DNA of 64,000 nt from Veillonella sp. (GTDB lineage: Bacteria; Bacillota; Negativicutes; Veillonellales; Veillonellaceae), in assembly GCF_018364065.1 (NCBI RefSeq), contig NZ_JAGZMO010000006.1, positions 38,840 through 102,839 on the forward strand, read 5' to 3'. Made by a program: the position numbers and the translations under genes. Numbering within the stretch: the first letter of the stretch is position 1; each line of letters opens with the position of its first letter. Positions 31,518 through 41,083 of this stretch are shown here, one piece after another. The notes beneath the pieces are model-generated. The model had not been told where the DNA came from. It ran no database searches and worked only from the letters and a program-made list of their open reading frames with translations.

Positions 31518-33617
31518 TTATCTAGGTTTTTTGCCCGATTTTGCCCGTTTACTCATACCAACTTCGGCACGACCGTACGAGTTTGCCCCGCGCGTCGAAC
31601 TGCCTGCACGATATGAGCCTGAACGGCCTTGTGAAGCGCCTCTCGAGTTGTCGCCCGCTGAAGCGCCGTAACCTTTCGCGCCTTCACCGGGACGCCCTTT
31701 CCAGGAACTGCGGGCGCCGCTTCGAGCACCTGTACCGGAACTGTTACGCGAACCTGCGCCGCCTCTGAAGCCGCCCTTGGAAGCACCGGCTCCGCCACTC
31801 TGCGGCGCGTAGTTTTTAATCGGCCGTGGCGGAATAAGACAGTGCGGTCCGAATCCAATTAAGTCTTTCCGATTCGCTTTCATAAGCGCTTCGTATACAA
31901 GCTTGTAGTTTTCAGGGCGCTTATACTGCATGAGCGCACGCTGCATCGCCTTGTCATGCGCTTTCTTCAGCACATAAATCGGCTCGCCGGTCAACGGATT
32001 AATTTCCGTATAGTACATCGCCGTAGACAGGCTGCCCGGCGTAGGAATGAAGTCCTGCACCTGTTCAGGGTTCATGCCCTGGTCGCGCAGGAACTCCGCC
32101 AATTCAATAGCATCAGCTAGTGTACAGCCCGGATGAGAACTCATGAAGTACGGTACGAGGTACTGTTTCTTCCCGAGCTGACGATTGGCCGCATCAAACC
32201 AGTCTTTGAATTCAAGAAATACATCCTTGCCGGCCTTGCCCATAATATCAGTTACATTCTTTGACACATGTTCCGGCGCCACTTTCAGCTGACCGCTTAC
32301 ATGATGTTCACAAAGTTCTTTCACAAATTGTCGGTTATTATCTTCCAGTACGTAATCATAACGAAGTCCGGAACGAACAAACACTTTTTTAACGCCTTTC
32401 AGTTTGCGCAACTTGCGAAGCAAGTCCAGATAATCATCGTGACTTGTATCTAAGTGTTCACAAGGGACAGGCGCAGCACAGTTCTTGCCCGGACAGGCGC
32501 CGAATTTAGCCTGTTTCTGACACGCTAAATGACGGAAGTTGGCCGTCGGGCCTCCTACGTCATGAATGTAGCCTTTGAAATCCGCCATGTCGATCATGCG
32601 CTTCGCTTCGTTGATAAGTGATTCGTGACTGCGGTTCTGAATAATTCGTCCCTGATGGCTCGTAATGGCGCAGAAGGAACAACTGCCGAAACAACCGCGT
32701 TGACTTACGAGGCTGAACTGTACTTCACTCAGTGCCGGCACGCCACCTGCCTCATCATAGGCCGGATGCCATTGCCGCGTAAACGGCAGATCATATACTT
32801 CATCCATTTGCTTCTGGTCTAGCGGTAAGGCCGGGCTATTCTGTACTAAATAGCGATCCCCATGAGCCTGGATAATTGTTTTCCCGATAAAAGGATCCTG
32901 TTCGTAATATTGAATGCGAAATGCTTCGGCAAAGTCTTTCTTGCTCGCCTTCACCGCTTCAAAGGAAGGACATTCCACAAACGTACCTTCCGGTTTTTCC
33001 TTGCTCATATAGCAAATGCCTTTAATATGAGGCAAGCTTTCTTCAAAACGTCCTTCATCAAGCGCCTTCGCCAATTCCAGGATCTGTCGTTCACCCATAC
33101 CGTAGATAAGGGCGTCCGATTTGCTGTCCTGCAAAATGGAACGGCGCACCGTGTCGGACCAGTAATCGTAGTGTGCAAAACGTCGCAAACTGGCTTCGAT
33201 ACCGCCTATGATAACCGGCACGTCGCGAAAAGCTTCGCGCATGCGGTTCGCATAAACTAATGTAGCCCGGTCAGGACGGTGGCCGCTTTCACCTCCCGGT
33301 GAATAGCCGTCTGTATGGCGGAACTTTTTAGCTGCAGTAAATTTATTGAGCATAGAGTCTAAATTGCCCGCCGTTACCAAGGATGCCAAACGTGGTTTTC
33401 CCAAGGTTTTAAATGCGTTCACATCGTTCCAGTCAGGCTGTGCTATAAGGCCTACCCGATACCCGTGGTGCTCGAGCAAACGGCCGATAACGCTGCCTGC
33501 GAAGGACGGATGGTCCACATACGCGTCGCCGGTAATCAATGCAAAGTCCAGCTCCGCCCAACCTTTGGCTTCCATTTCAGCCCTGGTCGTAATTAAAAAG
33601 CGATTTGTATCCATCAC
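31518..33617 (-). CDS. YgiQ-family radical SAM protein with arginine/glycine-rich tail
   Basis: A 699-residue radical SAM protein of the YgiQ (UPF0313) family, whose reaction is unknown. It has the family N-terminus (FLITTRAEMEAKGWAELDFALITGDAYVDHPSF), the B12-binding-like part, and the cluster motif CFGSCSFCAITSHQGR; a second Cys group is ACPGKNCAAPVPCEHLD. The family core ends near residue 610 (GFGPHCLIPPRP). The last ~85 residues are a low-complexity Gly/Ser/Arg tail with RGG and RG units (GGFRGGAGSRNSSGTGARSG), ending in KRAKSGKKPR. Such tails usually bind RNA. It follows the rodZ-like gene by 13 bases. Confidence 0.9.
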   Translation of the reverse strand: MMDTNRFLITTRAEMEAKGWAELDFALITGDAYVDHPSFAGSVIGRLLEHHGYRVGLIAQPDWNDVNAFKTLGKPRLASLVTAGNLDSMLNKFTAAKKFRHTDGYSPGGESGHRPDRATLVYANRMREAFRDVPVIIGGIEASLRRFAHYDYWSDTVRRSILQDSKSDALIYGMGERQILELAKALDEGRFEESLPHIKGICYMSKEKPEGTFVECPSFEAVKASKKDFAEAFRIQYYEQDPFIGKTIIQAHGDRYLVQNSPALPLDQKQMDEVYDLPFTRQWHPAYDEAGGVPALSEVQFSLVSQRGCFGSCSFCAITSHQGRIIQNRSHESLINEAKRMIDMADFKGYIHDVGGPTANFRHLACQKQAKFGACPGKNCAAPVPCEHLDTSHDDYLDLLRKLRKLKGVKKVFVRSGLRYDYVLEDNNRQFVKELCEHHVSGQLKVAPEHVSKNVTDIMGKAGKDVFLEFKDWFDAANRQLGKKQYLVPYFMSSHPGCTLADAIELAEFLRDQGMNPEQVQDFIPTPGSLSTAMYYTEINPLTGEPIYVLKKAHDKAMQRALMQYKRPENYKLVYEALMKANRKDLIGFGPHCLIPPRPIKNYAPQSGGAGASKGGFRGGAGSRNSSGTGARSGARSSWKGRPGEGAKGYGASAGDNSRGASQGRSGSYRAGSSTRGANSYGRAEVGMSKRAKSGKKPR

Positions 33618-33630
33618 TCAATCCTTTTCT

Positions 33631-34080
33631 TTACATAAAGAACAACCAAATTAAAAACAGTACTATACAAATGAGTATAATCGTAACGGCCAGACGTTCC
33701 TGCGCCAATGTCTTCTTGCGGCGCTGTTGTCGGGACGTATACGTAAGACGCTTCGAAGCAGGCGGCACAACGGCCACTTCCTTCTCCACTTCTTCGTGAG
33801 CCGGCACGCGGCGCGGCTTTATCTTGCGAATCGGCACGCCCAGCGGTTCGCCGATAATACTTTTATATCGGTCAATGAAACGATGACGTTCCAAGCCGAG
33901 GAAATCGGCATAGTTGCCGATAAATCCTTTTACATACACATCCCCGGGGATGATATTGTAATTATCTTCTTCCAGAGCTTCCAAATAGGCAGCCCGAATG
34001 TGCAGCACCCGCTCCACATCTTTAATGGTCAGACCGCGTCGATTGCGTTCGCGCTTCAGTTCTTCCCCAATCGTTGCCAA
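33631..34080 (-). CDS. RodZ-like helix-turn-helix membrane protein
   Basis: A 149-residue protein with an N-terminal HTH_25 domain (IGEELKRERNRRGLTIKDVERVLHIRAAYLEALEED, GDVYVKGFIGNYADFLGL), a basic linker, and one C-terminal transmembrane helix (LAVTIILICIVLFLIWLFFM). This is the cytoplasmic part of RodZ, which links MreB to cell shape; the periplasmic domain of long RodZ proteins is absent. The start codon is TTG with AGGAGG nine bases upstream. It lies 18 bases after ftsK, like ymfM in Bacillus. Confidence 0.85.
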   Translation of the reverse strand: MATIGEELKRERNRRGLTIKDVERVLHIRAAYLEALEEDNYNIIPGDVYVKGFIGNYADFLGLERHRFIDRYKSIIGEPLGVPIRKIKPRRVPAHEEVEKEVAVVPPASKRLTYTSRQQRRKKTLAQERLAVTIILICIVLFLIWLFFM

Positions 34081-34098
34081 GAGAGCTCCTCCTTTTCA

Positions 34099-37000
34099 TT
34101 AAATGCCATATTTATCATATACTTCTTCACGAGTCATGAGAATTTCCCGTGGCTTGCTGCCGTTTACAGGGCCGATAATCTTCATTTCTTCCATCGTGTC
34201 GATCAGACGTGCGCCGCGGGAGAATCCTACGCGCAAACGACGTTGAATGTACGATGCGGATGCCTGTTTATGTTCGAACACCAAATCAATGGCCCGTTCC
34301 AATAATTCATCGCGGTCTTCTGCAGGTACGCCGGCCGGTTCTTCGTCCGCTTCGTCGCCTGCGGCAATAACGCGTTCGTCATACTGCGCAGTGCCCTGCT
34401 TTTTCACATATTGTACGAGGTGTTCCACTTCGTCGTCGGAAATGAAGGCCCCTTGAATACGGATCGGTTTGCTGGAGCCGATTGGGCTGAACAGCATATC
34501 CCCTTTACCGAGGAGATTTTCCGCACCGCCCGTATCCAAAATAATACGGGAGTCATTGGCCTGAGCCACGGCAAAGGAAATACGGCTCGGCACATTACTC
34601 TTAATGACGCCTGTAATAACGTCAACGGACGGACGCTGCGTAGCCAATACGAGGTGAATACCGGCCGCACGGGCTTTCGCCGCCAAACGGCTGATGTCTT
34701 CTTCCACCTCAGGCTCGGTCATCATGAGATCCGCCATTTCGTCGATAATAATCAGGATATAAGGCAATGCTTTATCCGGGAATGCTTCGTTATACGAGCT
34801 GATTTTACGATGCCCTGTAAGGCTGAGCATCTTATAACGGTTATCCATTTCACGAGTGAGCCAACGAAGTACGCTGGCCGCTTTTTTCATATCCGTTACA
34901 ACCGGCGCCATCAAATGAGGCACCCCGTCGTAAACAGACAATTCTACAATCTTCGGATCCACCAGAATCAACTTAACTTCTGACGGCTTGCGGCTGAACA
35001 AGATACTGGAAATCAGCGTATTTACACATACGGATTTACCAGAACCTGTAGAGCCGGCGATGAGAAGGTGAGGCATCTTAGATAAGTCGGTAATAACCGG
35101 CTTGCCTGCAATATCCTTGCCGAGACCTACCGGAATACCGCCGCGCGCATGTTGGAAATCATCGCTTTCCAGTACGTCGCGCAAGTTTACGGACGACGGT
35201 TCGTCGTTCGGTACTTCAATACCTACCGTAGATTTACCCGGAATCGGCGCTTCAATACGCACGTCCACAGCGGACAGGCTTCGCTTCAAATCGTCGGACA
35301 ATTTAAGAATCGACGCCACTTTGGTCCCCGGTTCCGGTTCCAATTCATAACGTGTAACCGTCGGTCCCTGCGTAGCATTTACAACCTTCGCAATAACCTT
35401 GAAGGACTGCAACGCTTCTTCCAGCTTCATGCTGTTGCGGCTGATTTCTTCCGGTGAAATGGCTTTCATCGTTCCGTGCGCCAACATAGACAATGGCGGA
35501 TAGGAATATGGCGCTTCTAAAATGCGAGGTTTTGGTGCCCCGTCGGTAGTAACCGCTACAGCGGCTGTATCTTCTTCAGTACCTTCCAGCGAAGGAATTA
35601 AGATACCTGTACCGGCAGACGTTCCTTCAGCTGCACCGGCAGCACCTGCTACCGTGCCTGCCACACCTGCAGCGGCCATTGTGCCTGCAGCAGCGCCGTT
35701 TCCGGCAACTGCAGCACCTGCTGTCATCTGACCTACGGCTGGTGCAGTCATACCGGAAGCGCCTGCCTGTGCGGCGTTCACTGCGCCATTTCCTTCATGT
35801 TGAAGTTCCTGTGCCATGCTAGGTTCCAGGAAGGACGGCACGGCCATAGCTGTATCATTAGGAGCTACTCCATGACCTGCCTCGTTATGAGATTCTACAG
35901 CTCCCTGTCCGGCCTCTTCAACCGGTGTAACTTCACCGTCCACAGTCGGAACAGTTCCGCTATAAGCGGAGTCGCCTGTATTTTCTACTGTATCATAATC
36001 AGTTCTTCGACTCGGAATAAAACCTGTTTCCACGTCATCTACATCGTAGACAGTGTCGTCCGCCATCTGACTCACTGCGGCACTTTCGTCCACATAGGTA
36101 TCCGGGAACGGTTTATCATCCATATAGGTAATCTCTCTAAAGTGTGTTTCCCCTTCATATGCACCTGCAGATGTCACATGCGGTGCATATGCGGCGCCGT
36201 GCGCCTCTTGTGTGCGAGCATCAACCTGTACAGGTTCTCTTCGAACGCTGGAATGAGGCTGCTGCATGCGCACATCAACCTGCGTAGGCTGTGTATGAGC
36301 ATTTGCATAGGCCTGCTGCGTCGGATGAACCGTCTGGCCATGAGCACCATGTCCTTGGGGTCCCTGCACATAAGCGCCTGCATGGCCCTGTTCAGCCTGT
36401 GCATTTGTTTGAGGCTGAGCCACCTGTGCAGCGGTCTGTTTTTCTTCTTCTGCAATAATGCGCTGTGCGAAGGAGTTATCTTTTTCCTGATCGTAAACGC
36501 GCTTCCGTTCACGCTGCTCTTCACGCCAGTCTTCATAGCGTACTTTCACGTTCTGTGCCGCTTCTTCAGCGACCGCTTTCGCTGCTTCTATACCCACTTC
36601 AGCCTTTTCTTTTGTGCGGTGAAGACCGGTACGGAGCGATACTTGGGTAATCAACAGGCCCAAGCCGAGGAGTACCACAATGTCTACCAACATGGCCCCT
36701 ATATCACCGAGCATACTGCGCAGCATGGAAGCGATGAAACCACCCATAACGCCGCCCTGGTCGGCCAGCATAGTAGTTTGTAATTCCGCCCCCTGCGGCA
36801 CGCGAATTAACGGAATCAAGGCGATAAGGAATAAGAAAAAGACCGTTAATAAAACGCCTCGTTTCGTTATGCGGAACCCTTCGTCGGCATAGAGAATACG
36901 CCAACCTACGTAGCCCACATAAATGCACGGCACGATGCCGCCCAAACCGAATCCGTAAATAAAGAATCCCGATAAGATGTCAATAAACATACCTGATGAT

Positions 37001-37188
37001 ATGCCGAAGATCCCCAATAAGGCTACCAAGGCAATAAGCATGATAAATAGGCCGCGCACCTCTTTGCGAATTTTCGTGCTCTTCTGCGGGGCCGTTTTCT
37101 TCTTTGTTGTTGTCGTAGTCGTTCGTTTTCGGCTCGTACTCGGCTTCTTCGCCGCCTTGGCACGAGTCGACTCCTTTTGCTGCGCCAT
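34099..37188 (-). CDS. ftsK: DNA translocase FtsK/SpoIIIE
   Basis: Membrane-anchored motor that pumps chromosomal DNA through the division septum. The 1029 residues have a basic Thr/Lys-rich N-terminus, four to five transmembrane helices at about 45-185 and a long low-complexity linker at about 230-590, first Gln/His/Ala-rich and then Ala/Gly-rich (AGAAVAGNGAAAGTMAAAG). The motor domain shows AGSTGSGKSVCVNTLI and ILIIIDEMADLMM. The C-terminal gamma winged helix (YIQRRLRVGFSRGARLIDTME) reads KOPS-like sequences. The linker is longer than in B. subtilis SpoIIIE (787 residues in total). Its promoter lies just downstream of rarA. Confidence 0.96.
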   Translation of the reverse strand: MAQQKESTRAKAAKKPSTSRKRTTTTTTKKKTAPQKSTKIRKEVRGLFIMLIALVALLGIFGISSGMFIDILSGFFIYGFGLGGIVPCIYVGYVGWRILYADEGFRITKRGVLLTVFFLFLIALIPLIRVPQGAELQTTMLADQGGVMGGFIASMLRSMLGDIGAMLVDIVVLLGLGLLITQVSLRTGLHRTKEKAEVGIEAAKAVAEEAAQNVKVRYEDWREEQRERKRVYDQEKDNSFAQRIIAEEEKQTAAQVAQPQTNAQAEQGHAGAYVQGPQGHGAHGQTVHPTQQAYANAHTQPTQVDVRMQQPHSSVRREPVQVDARTQEAHGAAYAPHVTSAGAYEGETHFREITYMDDKPFPDTYVDESAAVSQMADDTVYDVDDVETGFIPSRRTDYDTVENTGDSAYSGTVPTVDGEVTPVEEAGQGAVESHNEAGHGVAPNDTAMAVPSFLEPSMAQELQHEGNGAVNAAQAGASGMTAPAVGQMTAGAAVAGNGAAAGTMAAAGVAGTVAGAAGAAEGTSAGTGILIPSLEGTEEDTAAVAVTTDGAPKPRILEAPYSYPPLSMLAHGTMKAISPEEISRNSMKLEEALQSFKVIAKVVNATQGPTVTRYELEPEPGTKVASILKLSDDLKRSLSAVDVRIEAPIPGKSTVGIEVPNDEPSSVNLRDVLESDDFQHARGGIPVGLGKDIAGKPVITDLSKMPHLLIAGSTGSGKSVCVNTLISSILFSRKPSEVKLILVDPKIVELSVYDGVPHLMAPVVTDMKKAASVLRWLTREMDNRYKMLSLTGHRKISSYNEAFPDKALPYILIIIDEMADLMMTEPEVEEDISRLAAKARAAGIHLVLATQRPSVDVITGVIKSNVPSRISFAVAQANDSRIILDTGGAENLLGKGDMLFSPIGSSKPIRIQGAFISDDEVEHLVQYVKKQGTAQYDERVIAAGDEADEEPAGVPAEDRDELLERAIDLVFEHKQASASYIQRRLRVGFSRGARLIDTMEEMKIIGPVNGSKPREILMTREEVYDKYGI

Positions 37189-37364
37189 AATTGTCTACAT
37201 ACACCTCAATCTATCTAACTTACAAGGGGCGAACACTTCCACTCACCCTACAAACATCCTCAAAAGCAGTGTTTTATAAAATAACTTTCAATATTCCGAC
37301 CCTATCATTTCCAAAGCAACATAGTACGGAAGGAAAGTTAATTTATACAATACCATAGCATATT

Positions 37365-37394
37365 ATTATACCACAGAATACCTATCTTTTTGAA
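37365..37394 (-). promoter_or_regulatory. Probable promoter of ftsK
   Basis: TATAAT (37365-37370) with TTCAAA (37389-37394) 18 bases upstream on the minus strand; the -35 box lies inside the end of rarA. The leader would be about 170 bases. Confidence 0.5.
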
Positions 37395-38698
37395 GTTTTA
37401 TCGCCTGTACGTTCGCTCCAATTTTCCAACAATTCTTTTTCCGTTCCCCGGCTTATACCTTCATAGTACGTTCTACCTTTAAGCTCGTTTGGAAGGTACT
37501 GTTGCTTCACATAACCGTTCGGATAATCGTGGGCATATTTATAGGTTAAACCGTGTCCCAATTTGCCCGCACCGCTGTAGTGCGTGTCACGCAAGTGAGC
37601 CGGAACGGTCCCCTGCTGCATATGACGTACATCCTGCACAGCCCGGTCAATGGCCATGTACGCACTGTTACTCTTCGGAGCGAGGGCCACATATATCGTG
37701 GCTTCCGATAAAATAATCCGCGCTTCAGGAAAGCCCACTAAATGAGCCGCCTGTGCCGCCGCATTGGCCACAACCAAGGCCTGCGGATCTGCCAATCCCA
37801 CATCTTCCGCCGCGCAAATAACAATACGGCGCGCAATGAAATTCGGATCTTCACCGGCTTCAATCATACGTGCCAGGTAATACACGGCCGCATCAGGATC
37901 GGAGCCGCGCATACTTTTTATAAATGCGGAAATCGTATCGTAATGGTTGTCCCCTTTTTTATCGTAACTGTAAATGCGACGTCCCACCACGCGTTCCAGT
38001 ACATCGAGAGTGAGTTCGCCCTTTTCCGGCACCATGGCCACGGCCTGTTCCAGTATATTAAGGGCAATGCGCGCATCACCGCTTACGAAAATGCCCACTT
38101 CTTCCAACACTTCGTCCGTTGCGGTCACTTCTTTTTTGCCAAGTCCCTTCTCCGTATCACGAAGAGCTCGTTTTAAAACGTTCACAATCGCTTTCGGCGT
38201 AAGGCTTTCCAGCGTAATAAGTCGCAAACGGGAAAGAAGCGGTCTGTTTACTTCGAAGAACGGATTTTCTGTGGTAGCACCAATGAGGATAATCGTGCCA
38301 TCTTCCACGCAAGGAAGCAGTACGTCCTGCTGGCTCTTATTAAAGCGATGAATTTCGTCTAAAAATAAAATCGTCCGCTGCTGCAGATTGCGAATCGTCT
38401 TGCGCGCCGTTTCAATGATGGTGCGCAATTCGCCGATGCCTGCATTAGTGGCGTTCAGAACTACGAAATGACTGTTGGTGAGTTGTGCAATAATGCCGGC
38501 CAAGGTCGTCTTGCCTGTGCCGGACGGCCCGTAGAACAACAAGGACGGAATAGTGTCCTGTTCAATCATGGCGCGCAAAAAAGTCCCCTTCCCTACCGCC
38601 TTTTCCTGTCCGAAAAAATCGTCCAGAGACGTGGGGCGCATACGCACCGCCAAAGGTTCAAAACTCTTTGTCTCCAATGTATCAAACAAACTGTCCAT
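37382..38698 (-). CDS. rarA: Replication-associated recombination protein RarA (MgsA)
   Basis: AAA+ ATPase of the clamp-loader clade that acts at stalled replication forks. The 438 residues have FYGPSGTGKTTLAGIIAQ (Walker A), LFLDEIHRFNKSQQD (Walker B), the sensor region IGATTENPFFEVN, and the C-terminal MgsA tetramerisation domain (IKSMRGSDPDAAVYYLARMIEAGEDP). In B. subtilis yrvN also lies near aspS and the 6S RNA gene bsrA, as here. Confidence 0.95.
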   Translation of the reverse strand: MDSLFDTLETKSFEPLAVRMRPTSLDDFFGQEKAVGKGTFLRAMIEQDTIPSLLFYGPSGTGKTTLAGIIAQLTNSHFVVLNATNAGIGELRTIIETARKTIRNLQQRTILFLDEIHRFNKSQQDVLLPCVEDGTIILIGATTENPFFEVNRPLLSRLRLITLESLTPKAIVNVLKRALRDTEKGLGKKEVTATDEVLEEVGIFVSGDARIALNILEQAVAMVPEKGELTLDVLERVVGRRIYSYDKKGDNHYDTISAFIKSMRGSDPDAAVYYLARMIEAGEDPNFIARRIVICAAEDVGLADPQALVVANAAAQAAHLVGFPEARIILSEATIYVALAPKSNSAYMAIDRAVQDVRHMQQGTVPAHLRDTHYSGAGKLGHGLTYKYAHDYPNGYVKQQYLPNELKGRTYYEGISRGTEKELLENWSERTGDKTSKR

Positions 38699-38861
38699 AA
38701 AGCCACCTCACTCACCGTTTAATCTATTTTACACTTATACTTATTATCTCATACAATCTGCTTTTCGGCACATATTCTTGCATATCTTTTCTCCATAAAG
38801 AAAAGAGCTTTTTTATAAAACCAAAGTCGCCATCGTAAAGCAAGAAACTTCTACTTAGACC

Positions 38862-38901
38862 GAAAATCTTCTCACTAATTTGAAAATCTTCTCACTAATT
38901 T
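38862..38901. repeat. Perfect 20-bp tandem duplication
   Basis: GAAAATCTTCTCACTAATTT occurs twice without gap (38862-38881 and 38882-38901), just after the 6S RNA terminator. Confidence 0.8.
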
Positions 38902-38909
38902 AGAGAAAA

Positions 38910-39117
38910 AAAAAGAACCACCCTAAAGGCGGCTTTAAAAGATCCCCACCATGCCGTATATGTACCGTGTTTTGATCCTGCATGAGCAGGTGGGTGCTCT
39001 CCTCATAATCTTACTGTCCTTCTTCAGGCGTAGCGCCACTATGAGAGTCCAAGCTCCCTATGTAATAATGTTGGCTCAAAACTGCGATACCACACGCACA
39101 CAGCAGGGGTAATCTTT
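38910..39117 (-). ncRNA. ssrS: 6S RNA
   Basis: Small RNA that mimics an open promoter and binds RNA polymerase with the housekeeping sigma factor. About 200 bases lie between a good promoter and a terminator. The ends can pair (CCCC and AGTTTTGA near 5' with TCAAAAC and GGGG near 3'), and the inside folds as a long rod: GGACTCTCATA pairs with TATGAGGAGAG, with a GTGGCGCTACGCC apical hairpin. Its place between aspS and rarA is that of B. subtilis 6S-1 (bsrA). The assignment rests on size, rod shape and synteny, not on sequence search. Confidence 0.7.
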
Positions 39118-39123
39118 AATAAT

Positions 39124-39152
39124 ATATTAGCAAACTCAGTCATTTATTTCAA
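39124..39152 (-). promoter_or_regulatory. Promoter of 6S RNA
   Basis: TTGAAA (39147-39152) and TAATAT (39124-39129), spaced 17 bases; start predicted near 39117. Confidence 0.7.
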
Positions 39153-39228
39153 GCCCTTGACAAGTATTCCTGATATACATTTATCATAGTTGCACTGTAA
39201 CTATGCATAAAAGGGTTATGTATTTTTA

Positions 39229-39269
39229 CAAAAAATATAACCGCAATCCCCAAAGAGGACTGCGGTTAT
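39229..39269 (-). terminator. Intrinsic terminator of the recJ-aspS operon
   Basis: ATAACCGCA-A-TCC (39237-39249) pairs with GGA-C-TGCGGTTAT (39257-39269, one mismatch), followed on the minus strand by ATTTTTTG. It lies 13 bases past the aspS stop. Confidence 0.85.
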
Positions 39270-39281
39270 ATCTATTTACGC

Positions 39282-41078
39282 CTATACTAATTTTTCTTTT
39301 TCAGTATTGGTTTTAATGTGTAATTCGCGTAACTGTTTAGGAGCTACTTCGGATGGAGCCTGGCTCATGAGGTCAGATGCACTCTGTGTTTTAGGGAATG
39401 CAATTACGTCGCGGATAGACTGACGTTTAGCCATGAGCATAACCAAGCGGTCAAGACCGAATGCGCAGCCGCCATGTGGAGGTGCGCCGAATTGGAATGC
39501 ATCCAACATGAAGCCGAATTTGCTGCGGCTTTCTTCTTCAGTAAGGCCGATAGCGTTGAATACTTTTTCCTGTACGTCGGATTGGTAAATACGGATACTG
39601 CCGCCGCCGATTTCAACGCCGTTAAGAACCATATCGTAAGCGATAGCTTTAACGGAACCCGGATCGGTAGCCAACTTATCAATATCTTCCGCACGAGGAG
39701 ATGTGAACGGATGGTGCATAGCCACATAACGTTTTTCTTCTTCGCTATATTCGAACATTGGGAAGTCTGTTACCCAAGTGAATGCCAATTTATCTTCGTC
39801 GATCAAGTTCATGCGACGGCCCATTTCAAGGCGAAGTTCGCCCAAGGCTTTCGCTACAACAGCCGGTTTGTCGGCAATCATAAGAACAAGGTCGCCAGGT
39901 TGTGCGTTCATAGCACTGCCGATAGCGCGGATAGTATCTTCGCCCAAGAATTTCATGATCTGAGATTTGATAGTTCCGTCTTCGTTGAAGCAAGCCCAAG
40001 CCAAACCTTTAGCGCCGTATTGGTTTACATAGCTTACCAAATCATCAAGTTCACGACGAGGAATGCCTGCATCGCCAGGTACTACGATACCTTTTACTAC
40101 GCCGCCGTTGTCGATAACGGAACGGAACACTTTGAATTCAGTCGTGCGAACCAAATCGGTTACATCAGTGAATTCCATGCCGAAGCGAAGATCCGGTTTA
40201 TCGGAACCGTATTTATCCATTGCTTCATCCCAGGTAATGCGAGGCATTGGCAACTGAATATCTACGTCCATAGCTGTTTTGAATACGTGTTGAATCAAAC
40301 CTTCCAAGAGTTTCAAAATGTCTTCCTGATCAACGAAGCTCAATTCCAAGTCGAGCTGAGTGAATTCAGGCTGACGGTCTGCACGCAAGTCTTCATCGCG
40401 GAAGCAGCGAACGATTTGGAAGTATTTTTCATAGCCTGCCACCATGAGGATCTGTTTGAAGATCTGTGGAGACTGTGGCAATGCGTAGAAAGTACCAGGA
40501 TTTACACGGGAAGGTACCAAGTAATCGCGAGCCCCTTCAGGTGTACTCTTTGTAAGCATTGGAGTTTCAATTTCAATAAACTCTTTGTGGTCTAAATAGT
40601 CGCGCATAGCCTTAGTCACGCGGTGACGAAGCATAAGATTACGCTGCATTTCCGGACGGCGAAGGTCTAAATAGCGGTATTTTAAGCGAATATTTTCATC
40701 TACATCAATATTGTCCTGAATGTAGAATGGAGGTGTTTTGGATTTGTTAAGTACGCGAAGTTCTTCGCAATACATTTCAAAACGACCGGTAGCAAGATTT
40801 GGGTTAATTGCGTCCGCATCGCGTTCTGTAATCTTACCGCGTACACAAAGTACGAACTCGTTGCGCACATCTTCCGCTTTGTGGAATGATTCCATATTGT
40901 GATCCGGAGAGGCCACAATCTGAACTACCCCCGAACGATCTCGCAAATCGATAAAGATTAATCCGCCATGGTCACGACGGCGTTCTACCCAACCGCAAAG
41001 AACAACCTCCTTACCGATATGTTCTTCGCTGATAGTACCGCAGCCATGTGTGCGGTGCAATCCCTGCATTGTTTCCAT
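39282..41078 (-). CDS. aspS: Aspartyl-tRNA synthetase
   Basis: Charges tRNA-Asp; class II, bacterial type with about 598 residues. The N-terminal OB-fold (KEVVLCGWVERRRDHGGLIFIDLRDRSG) is followed by motif 2 (YFQIVRCFRDEDLRADRQPEFTQLD), the inserted GAD domain at about 290-420, and motif 3 (GGCAFGLDRLVMLM). The start METMQGLHRT is chosen because AAAGGA lies eight bases before it; an ATG three codons upstream overlaps that site. It follows hisS with a short overlap or gap and is the last gene of the operon. Confidence 0.96.
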   Translation of the reverse strand: METMQGLHRTHGCGTISEEHIGKEVVLCGWVERRRDHGGLIFIDLRDRSGVVQIVASPDHNMESFHKAEDVRNEFVLCVRGKITERDADAINPNLATGRFEMYCEELRVLNKSKTPPFYIQDNIDVDENIRLKYRYLDLRRPEMQRNLMLRHRVTKAMRDYLDHKEFIEIETPMLTKSTPEGARDYLVPSRVNPGTFYALPQSPQIFKQILMVAGYEKYFQIVRCFRDEDLRADRQPEFTQLDLELSFVDQEDILKLLEGLIQHVFKTAMDVDIQLPMPRITWDEAMDKYGSDKPDLRFGMEFTDVTDLVRTTEFKVFRSVIDNGGVVKGIVVPGDAGIPRRELDDLVSYVNQYGAKGLAWACFNEDGTIKSQIMKFLGEDTIRAIGSAMNAQPGDLVLMIADKPAVVAKALGELRLEMGRRMNLIDEDKLAFTWVTDFPMFEYSEEEKRYVAMHHPFTSPRAEDIDKLATDPGSVKAIAYDMVLNGVEIGGGSIRIYQSDVQEKVFNAIGLTEEESRSKFGFMLDAFQFGAPPHGGCAFGLDRLVMLMAKRQSIRDVIAFPKTQSASDLMSQAPSEVAPKQLRELHIKTNTEKEKLV

Positions 41079-41083
41079 TATTG

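Larger units (their letters stand above)
38699..39281. other. Gap between rarA and aspS with 6S RNA
   Basis: This 583-base gap contains the aspS terminator, the 6S RNA with promoter and terminator, a 20-bp tandem duplication and a rarA leader with the recurring motif CACTTATACTT (38732-38742). It also has an inverted repeat CATAGTT-N7-AACTATG at 39185-39205 upstream of the 6S promoter. Confidence 0.7.

Noticed and set aside
38905..38945. T-box-like AGGGTGG on the minus strand
   Set aside because: It is part of the 6S RNA terminator stem; the downstream gene is rarA, not an amino-acid gene, and the full T-box core is absent.
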